Positions 42,886 to 52,800 of a DNA stretch of 64,000 nt are shown here, piece by piece. The first letter of the stretch is position 1. Each line of letters begins with the position of its first letter. The notes below the pieces were generated by a model. It worked only from the letters and a program-made list of their open reading frames with translations, was not told where the DNA came from and did not search any database. The stretch spans positions 62,001-126,000 of the forward strand of contig JAIBBE010000107.1 of NCBI GenBank assembly GCA_019694835.1. The letters are read 5' to 3'. This stretch comes from Fimbriimonadaceae bacterium (GTDB lineage Bacteria > Armatimonadota > Fimbriimonadia > Fimbriimonadales > Fimbriimonadaceae). The position numbers and the translations under genes are program-made.

Positions 42886-45800
42886 CTACCGGCGCGGCAA
42901 CGGGGTGTGTCTCGGGGCGATGGTCTGGAAGTACAGATCCGGGGCACCGGCCCGCGTGCTCGTCCAGAACAGCCAATACAGGTCCGGTCGTCGGAAGTTC
43001 TGGCTGTTGAACGGCTGGTTCAGCGGGTCGAGGGCGAGGCCGACGGCAGACTCATTGGCCACCTGCTCGATCGGGATCGCAGTCTCAACGCCTTCGGGGA
43101 TAACCTCGATCGTGCCCGCGACGGTGATCGCGCCGGTCGGTCGACCCGCGTTATCGACGCCGTCATAGGTGATCGAGACCTGACGGTTCTCGCTTTCGCC
43201 CATGAAGTACACCCGACCGTTGGCCGGGTCGATCTGGTAGTAGATCGGAGCCGGTTGACCCGCGATGGTCACCTTGAACCGTGTGAGCACGCCATTGTTA
43301 TCCGTCAGGACCGCCGTTGGCAATTGTACGCCGAACCGGTAGGTTCGGATAAACGGCCTTGTCGCGGTCGAGCCGTCTCCCGAGGTTCGGGCGTAGGTGA
43401 ACACGAAGCGGTCGTTGCGGGCGGCCGCCGGGAACGAGAGGGCGGCATCAACGGGGCCAGGTCCAGGGGTTGCCCAGAATCCGTACTCGCTGATGAAGTG
43501 CTCGTCGAAGTTCATGGCTGCGCCACGATAGTTCGCGCCGAGACCGCTGTTCAGCCGCAGGAAGCGAGGCACGTAGCGGATGCCGAAGACGGCACTGCGC
43601 GGTACTAAGCCACCGGTGAACTTGATCGACCCATTCGCTGCATCGAGGTAGGCCTTGCCACCGAAGATCGTGTCGAAGCTGATCGTTCGTGCGCTTTCGT
43701 CGATGCGACCCGAGTTGGCGACGACTACCGAAGAAGTCGTTCCATTCGGAGCCTGCTGGAGGATGTCGATCTCATTGTTGATCTGGCCGCCGAGAACCCA
43801 ATCGACGCCGGGTGCCCAGTATGTGCCGTTGGCCGGATCGTAGATCAAGCCGTCCACCTTGGGAGCGTTGGCACTGCCGAACTGCTGAACCTGGTTCGGA
43901 TCGCCGTTACCTTGACTGTTCATTCGGCCATAGAAGACTTCAGCCTGGGCTCGGCCTCGCAGTTTCGCCGTGAACGAGAAGTCGAACACCAGTCGTCCGG
44001 GCGTGAAGCCAGGACCAGCGATTCCACGATACAGGCGAGCGGAAACCGACGGTGCACCGACCGACTCGAAGCCGTTGCCGAGGTTAATTGAGCGGGGCTG
44101 ACCCGACCAAGCGCTGCCGGTCCAGATGGCATAGTTGATTTGGCCGAGACCATTGGCGGTTGACGTGAAGAACACGTAAGCGCGGTTGCCGACTTGGATG
44201 ATCGACGGCTTGCTCTTGCGAACGCTGGTGTCCCAGCCCATCGGCTCGGGGGGCGTGACCGTCAGCGCGCCGTTCGCACCGAAGTTCACGTTCGAGATGA
44301 AGATGTCGGAGACAACCTCACGGTCACCGCGTGCCGTTCGCTTGGTGGCCTCGCCGACGAACGCCATATAAGCACTCGTGCTGGCGGGTTTGCCGTTGGC
44401 ACCGACCGGGTCGCTTGGGTCGAAGACGCCATGCGTCGGGAAGGACGGACCACCGAAGTTCATCGAGTTAGGCTCGATGGTTGCGTTCGGACCCGGATTG
44501 AACAGGGCGGGCAGCGCCGCGTTCGGGAACGGTCCGATTTCCTGTCGGAAGAACCGACCGGTACCCGGCGTCTGGTCGAATGGCGTGAAGTCATAGAGGT
44601 CGCGTATCGCGCTCTCGACGAAGTTGGTCACGACCGTGCTCGGGTTCGTGCCATCGACCGTCGCGAGGTAGATGCGCCACTGCTCCTGCTGTCGCATGTC
44701 GGCCTCGGTGCGAAGCTTGGAAGCCCAGCCAGGACCGGCATTGTCTTGTCGCGGCGAAGCGAACGCGATGATCAGGTTGCCGTTTCCATCACGCAAGCCA
44801 GCGGGCTGCGCGTTCGGCCAATAGAACTGCTCGTTGTTGCCAATCGGCAGGTTGTCGATCATCGCCGCCGACTTGCTCGACGGGACGTTCGTCAATCGCG
44901 TTTCGCGAACATTGAACTTGAGCAGGAAGCCAGGCTCGGCCCACGGCTCGAAGGTGCCTGCGTCGAATTGGTTGCCCGGCGTGATTGGATCGTAGTCGGA
45001 ATCTGGACCAAGCGCAGGGTGCGCGGGCTCGTTGTAGTCGCGATCCTCGAAAACGTACATCTGCTGTTGATAACCACCGACCGGAGCGCCGATCGGAGCG
45101 GTGACGCCGACCTTCGGGTCACCTGGTTCGAACTGAGCAGGGTTGAGCAAAGGACCAGGCTGAAACTGCGGATCAGGGTTGCTGGCGACGACACCGAGAT
45201 TCGGGTTGGCCAATCGCTCGGGGTTGACGCTGAGTCGACTCGCGGTGCCTCCCGGTCGTGCCTTCTGAAGGATCACATGACCGTTGAGGGGTGCCGGGGC
45301 GAAGCGCGGGTCGAGATCGCTGTGGAGGAAGCGGGTCGCATCCAGCCACGCCAGTTCGTTGAGCCCGGGGCTGCCAAGGCGAATCGTTCGCATGACGTTG
45401 CCATCCTGGTCGAACAGCCGCTGAGCCATGCGCACGTTCAGCATGTTCACGTTGCCTTCATTGAAGACCGAGAACCGCTGGAAGAAGTTCTGGTAAGCCG
45501 GAATCCAAGGCGAGAACGGGGTTCCAAGCGCGAACGGCGCGATCGGCAGGTATCCACCGCCAGCCGGCAGCGATCCGAGATCGATCGTCGGCGTACCAAC
45601 GCGGAGCCGCTCATCCACTCCGACATCCGAATAGAGGTCGAAGGCGCGATAGGTCTCGTTCGGAACTCCGCCCGAGAACTGTCGACCGGGCTGGTTGGCA
45701 TCGACGTACACAGCCTGCTGTCCCGTATATCCGGCACGGCTCGGCGGCTGATACTTGGCCACATCGAGGTTGAGCAAGAACTCGGTGTTCTCCAGAACGC

Positions 45801-48800
45801 GAACGAGTTGGTTGTTATACGCAATGCCTCGATAGGCGGTCTTGCTGGCTGCGGCCACCTTCGGCGGCTCGAGGCCCACGCCCGCGAACATCGGGTTATC
45901 GACGCCTCCGAACACATCACGCGTGATCTTGAGCGATTCGCGTCGGATGTCAGGATAGTCGAGACTGATGTTCGGGAAGAAGACCGGAAGCTCCTCCATG
46001 TTCGGGAAGAGGTTGGGTGCGGCCACGCCGTTGGGATCGAGCGGCTTGATGACACCGTAGTTATCGGCTTCGTTGGTCACGTTCCACGAAAGGTCGTTGA
46101 CGGCAAACCGAACATTCTGCAAGCCCCGTTCGGGGCCGTAAAGAAGGGTCATACAGCTTCGGTCGATGACGAACAGTTTCGCGGACGCGGTTTGGCCGTG
46201 CGAAACATCATCGGCGGGGCTGTTGACGTCAGGTCCAAACGACTCAATCAGGGTCTTCGTCGTTGGATTGACCAAGCCGACCAGATTGCCATTGTTGACG
46301 TTCTCAGGATCGGCGGCATCGAGCGATGTCCCGATTGCATCCGTAAAGATCGTGCCACCCGACCGACTCTTCCGTGTGATCAGCGCCATGGGGTTGGCCA
46401 GGCGAAGATCGTACTGCGGATTGTAAGCAGTGTTCGGGAAGAGCCGACTAATGTTGCGGCTTTGAACCAAGGCACGGACCGAGGTCGTGAAGCGTCCAGG
46501 CGACATGGCATTGCCGCCCGCCCCAAGCAGGGCGTACGAAATGAAGGCGACGCCGTTGGGTTCAGCCCCCTGAGTAATGGGGATGCGCTGGACATTGACG
46601 GGTCGTCGAGAACTTGGCGAATTCGGCGTATTGAACGTGAACTCGAGACTGTACGTATTGAGCGGCGCGGGCAGCCCCGTCGGCGACGGGATGTCGTACA
46701 CGACGTAGTAGAGCTGTTCGCCGTACTCATAGCTGACGCGTCGAACGGGTCGAGCCGACAATGCGGTCGTGATGTCCGTGTAGCGAAGCGTATTGTTGCG
46801 GAGCTTGCCAGCCAGCCCATCGTAGTCGTTGGGGGTAAGCAAGGCGATTTTGCCGTTGCGCACGATGCTGTCGAGCGCTCCGTCGGTATCGGCCTCGTTG
46901 GGCGGCACGTCGGCGATTCCGGGCGGCTCGCCGGGGGTGATGACGCCGGGATCATCGTTCCAAGCGTACAGGTAGCCCAAGTTATCGCAGCCATACATCC
47001 AGGCGTAGTTATCGGCCGCGTACTGGCCACCAACCGCGACGGACGAGATGACCTTGTCGCCCTCGGCACCATAACCCCAAGCGGTTCGGCTGTATCCGTC
47101 ATTATTGCCACGTACGTTCAGGTCATCGACATGGGCGAAGAGCGCTGTCCAGTGGCCATCGATCGAGGGGACGACAACGACCGGCGCTCCCGGCGGGTTC
47201 AAAACCAGACCGGTCTTGTTGAACACGCGCATGTAGGTGAACGTGAGCGATCCGATCGCGGTCGCCTTGATTTCCGGAGTTTCCCAGACCAACGCGCCGG
47301 TATCCGCGTTCAGGGCATAGACGCTTTCGTTCGTGTTTGCCACGAAGACCGTGTTCGGCATGCCGTTCATCGGCCCACCTGGGCTGGCCACGTAGTTGAC
47401 GTCTGTTGCCGGCACCACGGCTGGGCTCGACTCATTGAAGGCCAGTGTCGGATTCGAGACGGTTCCCGTGAACGTCCAGTCCGGCGTGTGGGTCGTTTCA
47501 TTGACCGCGTAGAACGTGTTGTTGCCACCCGAGATTCCTTCCCCGGTACCGAAGTACACACGTCCAAAGCGAACCGCAGGGGACGTTCGGATGGGTCCGA
47601 TGGTCGGGTCGGTGGTCAGAGGGTAGGACCAATTGACGGTCGTCGTCTTTGTGGCCGGGTTGCCAACCGCGTCAAGCGCATAAAGTCGGCCTTGGACGGT
47701 CGGAACATAGATCGTCTGCTGCCCGCCAGCGTTCTTGTTGTAGCTGACCGAGCCGACGATGGGGCCGAGGTCGCTCAGGACACGGGTGGCCGAGGGCCAG
47801 TCGTTCGGATAGCTCCAGCGGCGGCGGGTCGTGCCGTACCGGACGTTCGCGACGCCATCGCCGCGACCTTCCATCTCGATGCAGTACACACGGCCATTGC
47901 GCGAACCCACGTAAAGCAGGTCCTCGAAGGTGCCCGGCGACGTCTCGACGCTCTGGACGAGGGCCGAGGTCATATCGAACCCGATTGGATTTTCGGCGAT
48001 GCCATCCGGACCGTCTTCGCCATTGACCCAGTTCGGATCGTTAATGCCGTCCGGCATTTCGCTCGGATACACCCAATAGACGTTGGTGGTGCCGTCGGCA
48101 TTGCCTTCTGCATCGAGGCAGTAGATTCGGCCGTTTTCGTAAGCGGCGATCACGACATCGCGGTCGACGAGGTTGCCATTGACGCGAACCTTGGTCTTCG
48201 TCATGACCGTGGTCGAAGTCACTGAAAGATCGGAGACCTTGACGAAGCGGACCATGTCCGCATAAGCCAGCTTGCCTGCATCGGAGGCCAAGAGGCTGAA
48301 ATTGGTGATCGCGACATAGAGCGGGGCGTTGGTTCGGTGCTTGAACCGCTCTTTGCTCGCCAAGCGGAGGCGGACCCAGCCACGAGAAACTGATTGGTCG
48401 ACGTCGATGCGGGTCCGGTTTGCGGCCGCCGCATTGGGGTCTGGATCGACGATACCACCCTCGTAGACCTCGACCCGGACTTGTTGAGCCAAGGCCCCGT
48501 CGCCAGGGACCCAAAGGTAAAGCTCGTACTCTTCCTCGCCATTCTTAGGCAGGCCGAGGTTCGGGGCGAAAATCGCCCGCTCGACGCCTACCGTGGTGGC
48601 CTGAGTCGGCATCGTCAAATAGTTGATGCCCTTGTTGTTGGCGCCACCCGGATTGAGTTGCCATGCAAGAGCGTTGTACGTGAAGCCGACGCTCTCGTTG
48701 TCAACATAGATGTTATGGTAGGCGCGCAGCGGCGGTACCGAAGTCGTCGTCGCTCGACCAAGGATGAAGTTTCGCTTTTCCTGAGCGTAGCGGTCTTGCT

Positions 48801-49860
48801 CGGCGGCCGTATCTTCCCAAGGTGCTCGGGCGGGCCAGGTCCAAACGCGATTGGCGCGGCCTGTTCCGTCGTCTCCGACGTTCAGGAATGCACCATTGTG
48901 GCCGTAGCTTCGAATGTTGCCCAGGTTGAAATCGAGAACGCGGCTGTTGACCTGCGTCGTAATCGGCTCGTTGCGAGCACTGACAACCCTCCACGGGCGC
49001 AGCGCCCCTGCGTTGACGGTAAGTTCGCCAACGACGGGAGAGGCGACGTACGATCCGTTGCCACCGAAGCCGCGCGTCAAGACGGCCGCGTCGGCATAAA
49101 CCACGATGTTCTGACGGGTGTCCGTCAATTGACCCTGGTTGTCGCGCGGAACCGTGTTGAGCAGAGTGATCGTGATTGGGCCGGAGTTGTCGTCCTGGAA
49201 GACCACGTCGGTCGCGTTGCCGTTGTTGCCCAAGCGAACCATGCCACCGCCGTTCGCATAGGTGTCAACCACTTGAACGATCGGCTGACCAGGGTTGTCG
49301 ACGTTGACGACACCATCGATCAGGTACACGAAATAGCGCTGCTGGAAGCCTTCGGTAACGCCCGCGCCCGGATCAATGTCCGTCGCACCGACCGGGATAT
49401 TCACGTAGAGCGCGAACGAAGTTGTCGTCGCAAACTGGGGGAAGGCCCAAGTGAACGTGCGTAGCTGGTATCCCGGCAACGGGGTCGTGTTGTCGAGCGG
49501 CGCAGAAGGCACCGCGAGCGCATACCGGTAATCCGGGGCAGTCACCGGCTGTCCGGGCTCGGTAATGACGTTGCTGGCCTGCTGCGACGTCGGATCGAAC
49601 CACTCAGCGGGCGGGACGGCGGTGGTGCCCACTTCCCAGTTGTCGAGAGTGTCCCGAAGACTCTTGATCGGGTCCCACCAGCGCAGGAAGGAACGACCCG
49701 GGTTGCTGAGCTTCGGATCGGCGTCATTCACGCCGGTCCGCTGGTTGTTGCCCCGGTGGGTCGGATACGACTGGGCGAATACGAGCAGCAGGGGCACCAC
49801 GAGGGCCAACACGATGCTCAGAATAAGTCCAGCTTGTCGATACGATCTCATGCGAAACAT
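42886..49860 (-). CDS. Giant secreted beta-propeller protein, PilY1-like position
   Basis: 2324 residues, last gene of the 21-kb operon. The N-terminus MFRMRSYRQAG plus LILSIVLALVVPLLLVFAQS is a long signal or anchor. Two golvesin-like modules follow, near residues 160-265 (VVDTYANGGGMVRLGNNG; IVVYADAAVL) and 440-555 (RIDVDQSVSRGWVRLRLAS; LAYADMVRFV). A PQQ/YVTN-type propeller covers about 570-1000, with blades such as IYVPTVQGRLYALDAVGNPA and VFVANTNESVYALNADTGAL and the VYCIEMEGRG, IYCLDAEGN turns. The last 1300 residues are beta-rich without a name I can give. Its position after a PilX-like gene is that of PilY1, which is a propeller tip adhesin, though here twice as long. Gap to the previous gene: 21 bases. 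Confidence 0.82.
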   Translation of the reverse strand: MFRMRSYRQAGLILSIVLALVVPLLLVFAQSYPTHRGNNQRTGVNDADPKLSNPGRSFLRWWDPIKSLRDTLDNWEVGTTAVPPAEWFDPTSQQASNVITEPGQPVTAPDYRYALAVPSAPLDNTTPLPGYQLRTFTWAFPQFATTTSFALYVNIPVGATDIDPGAGVTEGFQQRYFVYLIDGVVNVDNPGQPIVQVVDTYANGGGMVRLGNNGNATDVVFQDDNSGPITITLLNTVPRDNQGQLTDTRQNIVVYADAAVLTRGFGGNGSYVASPVVGELTVNAGALRPWRVVSARNEPITTQVNSRVLDFNLGNIRSYGHNGAFLNVGDDGTGRANRVWTWPARAPWEDTAAEQDRYAQEKRNFILGRATTTSVPPLRAYHNIYVDNESVGFTYNALAWQLNPGGANNKGINYLTMPTQATTVGVERAIFAPNLGLPKNGEEEYELYLWVPGDGALAQQVRVEVYEGGIVDPDPNAAAANRTRIDVDQSVSRGWVRLRLASKERFKHRTNAPLYVAITNFSLLASDAGKLAYADMVRFVKVSDLSVTSTTVMTKTKVRVNGNLVDRDVVIAAYENGRIYCLDAEGNADGTTNVYWVYPSEMPDGINDPNWVNGEDGPDGIAENPIGFDMTSALVQSVETSPGTFEDLLYVGSRNGRVYCIEMEGRGDGVANVRYGTTRRRWSYPNDWPSATRVLSDLGPIVGSVSYNKNAGGQQTIYVPTVQGRLYALDAVGNPATKTTTVNWSYPLTTDPTIGPIRTSPAVRFGRVYFGTGEGISGGNNTFYAVNETTHTPDWTFTGTVSNPTLAFNESSPAVVPATDVNYVASPGGPMNGMPNTVFVANTNESVYALNADTGALVWETPEIKATAIGSLTFTYMRVFNKTGLVLNPPGAPVVVVPSIDGHWTALFAHVDDLNVRGNNDGYSRTAWGYGAEGDKVISSVAVGGQYAADNYAWMYGCDNLGYLYAWNDDPGVITPGEPPGIADVPPNEADTDGALDSIVRNGKIALLTPNDYDGLAGKLRNNTLRYTDITTALSARPVRRVSYEYGEQLYYVVYDIPSPTGLPAPLNTYSLEFTFNTPNSPSSRRPVNVQRIPITQGAEPNGVAFISYALLGAGGNAMSPGRFTTSVRALVQSRNISRLFPNTAYNPQYDLRLANPMALITRKSRSGGTIFTDAIGTSLDAADPENVNNGNLVGLVNPTTKTLIESFGPDVNSPADDVSHGQTASAKLFVIDRSCMTLLYGPERGLQNVRFAVNDLSWNVTNEADNYGVIKPLDPNGVAAPNLFPNMEELPVFFPNISLDYPDIRRESLKITRDVFGGVDNPMFAGVGLEPPKVAAASKTAYRGIAYNNQLVRVLENTEFLLNLDVAKYQPPSRAGYTGQQAVYVDANQPGRQFSGGVPNETYRAFDLYSDVGVDERLRVGTPTIDLGSLPAGGGYLPIAPFALGTPFSPWIPAYQNFFQRFSVFNEGNVNMLNVRMAQRLFDQDGNVMRTIRLGSPGLNELAWLDATRFLHSDLDPRFAPAPLNGHVILQKARPGGTASRLSVNPERLANPNLGVVASNPDPQFQPGPLLNPAQFEPGDPKVGVTAPIGAPVGGYQQQMYVFEDRDYNEPAHPALGPDSDYDPITPGNQFDAGTFEPWAEPGFLLKFNVRETRLTNVPSSKSAAMIDNLPIGNNEQFYWPNAQPAGLRDGNGNLIIAFASPRQDNAGPGWASKLRTEADMRQQEQWRIYLATVDGTNPSTVVTNFVESAIRDLYDFTPFDQTPGTGRFFRQEIGPFPNAALPALFNPGPNATIEPNSMNFGGPSFPTHGVFDPSDPVGANGKPASTSAYMAFVGEATKRTARGDREVVSDIFISNVNFGANGALTVTPPEPMGWDTSVRKSKPSIIQVGNRAYVFFTSTANGLGQINYAIWTGSAWSGQPRSINLGNGFESVGAPSVSARLYRGIAGPGFTPGRLVFDFSFTAKLRGRAQAEVFYGRMNSQGNGDPNQVQQFGSANAPKVDGLIYDPANGTYWAPGVDWVLGGQINNEIDILQQAPNGTTSSVVVANSGRIDESARTISFDTIFGGKAYLDAANGSIKFTGGLVPRSAVFGIRYVPRFLRLNSGLGANYRGAAMNFDEHFISEYGFWATPGPGPVDAALSFPAAARNDRFVFTYARTSGDGSTATRPFIRTYRFGVQLPTAVLTDNNGVLTRFKVTIAGQPAPIYYQIDPANGRVYFMGESENRQVSITYDGVDNAGRPTGAITVAGTIEVIPEGVETAIPIEQVANESAVGLALDPLNQPFNSQNFRRPDLYWLFWTSTRAGAPDLYFQTIAPRHTPLPRR

Positions 49861-49881
49861 GTTTAGTGGTGTTTCCTTTCG

Positions 49882-52800
49882 TTACCTGCGGTCGGCGAAG
49901 ACCGGAACTCGAATATCTCGAATGCCTTGCGTCGGAGGGAGTTCGAACTTGACGCTCAGTGAGTTGAAGCCGAGGTTGGGCTTATTAAGACTGTAGCCAA
50001 GGCCGTTGGTGTTCCCGGTGTCCAGGGTGCCGTCGACAAGGACGACCTCTCCGAAGTAGGGATCTCCGTTGAGCTTGCGTCCGACATAACTGCTCGTGAT
50101 GATGACCTCGCCTGAAGCCAGTCGACGTGCCGACGACGCTCGGAAGCTCTGCGGGTTGCTGTCGGCCATCGGGACGTTGTTGGGCATGCGACGCATCACG
50201 CGGAACGCCTCGTTCGGAAGCATCCATCGGACGACCCAGTCCTGACCCGACTTGACGATTTCATAGACGCCGGTATTGTCCGTAAACATCACCGCCACTT
50301 CGCCCGTCGCACCGTTCGGAAGAACCGAAAGGGTTACGGACGAGAGTCCGCCGATGTTCTGCTCACGCTGTGGACGCGCTGGCGAACTAAAGGTGCCCGC
50401 GCTGTCCACGTAAAACGCGTTGGCCGGAATGGCGGGAACTCGGATCTTGGTGATTACTTCCGTCGCTCCACGCGCCGGATCGAGGACCACGATTCCACCG
50501 AGGCCGCTCGAACGGTCGTTCTGCGGCTGAGGCGAATCCAAGCCGAATGACGTCTTGCCGGGTTCGACATTGCTGAAACCGAAAGCCAGAATTGGTCGGA
50601 GGTTGCCAACCCCGTCATCGATGAAGGTCCTGCCGATGCTGTTGTAGGCGTATTGCTTGCCGGTCAGCTCCGAAGGACTGTGCCAAAGAAGCATGCCCAA
50701 GGCTCGCTGCTGGACGCCCTGCGGATCGACGTACTGCACGACTCCAACGATCCGGCCATTGCTCGGATCGATCTCATACCGGTCGATCATCTCAAGTAGG
50801 CGGAAGTTGCCCGCATCGGCAATGACGTAGTGAACCCAAAGCTCACGCGGTCGCGGATTCGTGAGGGCTTGCTGCTTGGTCGTCTCGATCGTCTGGAACA
50901 CCAGGATGTCGCGGGGGAGTCGCAGCGTCAGCGGCTCGTTATCGGTCAGTCCGCCCGGTCGGTACTTCGGATCGAGCTTGAAGTCCTTGATCGTGCGAAG
51001 CTCTCGCCCCGCGTTATCCGCGCGGACCACGCGATCATTGCCCGTATCGACCACCCAGTAGGTGTTGTCGCCACCCGGGTAGACCTTAGTCGGTCTTGAT
51101 AGAGGCACGTCGCTGCCGACCGTACCGGTGGGAAGGTTGAGGCCTGCCTTGGCGGTGCTGTCGGTGGCCCAAATCGGATTACCGGCAGAATCGAAGCGCG
51201 ACACGCGGCCTTCGTCGGCAACATAGATGTCGGACCGAGTGAATGCGTAGATTCGGTTCGCCGTCCACGTGAGGAGCACGCCTTCCCCACCCACGACGCC
51301 TTCGCATCGTGAGTTGGGGTCATCCACGGCGGCCTGCAGGTACCGAACGCGTAGGTCGTCAAAAGAGCGCACTCCGTTAACCTGTGGCCATCGGAAGTCA
51401 GGGTTGATTGAGAACCCGAGCGGGCCCGAACTGGGTTTCACATTGTTGAGCTGCGGCACCCAAGGTCGGCTCGCGATCGGCTTCATATACGGATCGTTGG
51501 TGGCGATCTTCGAATCCATGCCGTAAACGATCCCGCGCGGGATGGGCGGGAACTGGGCGGAGAACAGACTCGGCAGGATGCTCGATCCCGCCATGTACAG
51601 GTTCTCGCCTGCCGCAAACGGCTGGCCACGACCGTCGAATCCGTTCAGACAGGTGTACCACTTGAGCGGACTGAAGCGTCCCCGAGCGAATCCAGGAACA
51701 CGGACACCGTCTTCGAAAGACAGTTCCGGCTCGACCAAAATGTCGCCCTGTCCACCGCGTCGAATGATGATTGGCAGGCTCGTCGTCAGCGAGTCTCGAA
51801 CTCGACCGCGTCCAGCGCTCATCATGGTCGAGAAGCGGATTCGGCCGCGAGTGCTTCCGCCGACGTTCGGCTCGAACGTGTACACCGAGTTCGGCAGCGA
51901 GCTAAAGGCATCCGGCGTGGTCGGCGTCGTGCTTCGGGCCACGTCCGGCTGGACGATCTGGAAGCCTGCCGTCAGGTTCTCGACATCGATCTCGACTGGA
52001 GATGGGTTCGCGTTGAACGCCAAAACGGTCGTCACTGGCGACGGGAAGCCAAATACGGTTTTCGTTCCGTGCGCCAAGACGTAGACCGTATCGCCGAGGA
52101 TCGTCGGACCGGAACGGAAAGTCAGGTTGCGAACTTCTTGGTTAAGGAAGTTCAAGAAGTTCTGGACCAGGTAATCCTCGTCAATGATGGCGGGGGCTTG
52201 ATCGATGGTCTCCTGAGTGCCGCCGCCGACGTTGATGCGGAAGGACATGCGGTCGTACAGGTCCCAACGATAGAGCAACTTGAAGTCACCGCGCCCCTCT
52301 TCCTTGAGGCAGAAAAGTGCGCCACCGTTCGATCCGTCGCCGCCGACCACGAAGAGGTTGCCGGAGGGCGAGAGGCCCATTCCAAGCACCTGCTTGCCGC
52401 CGTCGGTGCGGTCGGGCAGCCCGAGGTCGCCGCGAATGTAGATCTCAGCCGGAACGGTCGGTCCGACTTCGCCCCAGTCAATCGTGTAGTCGACGCGAAC
52501 ACCCGCATTGATTGGCAATGCCCCTGGCATCCCGATCTGGAGCTCGCCGTTGGTCGTTTGGGTGACCGAATTCGTGAAGATCGCGGCCATCTGGGTTCCC
52601 GATAGGGGAACCTCCCCATCGAGGATCGTGAGCTTGATCGACGACACGTCGATGGGCAAGCCCTGAAGACTGGCGCGGGTCGTAATGCGCAGGACCCCGG
52701 GCGTATTGGTATCGAAACCGAGCGGCTTCTCGCCCTTGGCGCCCAGCCAGATGCTGGTGATGCCGGAAGGTCGCGCCGTGATGCCGGTGCCGGGTGCGGT

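Noticed and set aside
44194..48225. 1343-codon open frame on the plus strand
   Set aside because: It lies wholly antisense to the giant propeller gene, its product is a featureless Arg/Val/Glu/Asp-rich string, and such frames are expected opposite GC-rich genes.
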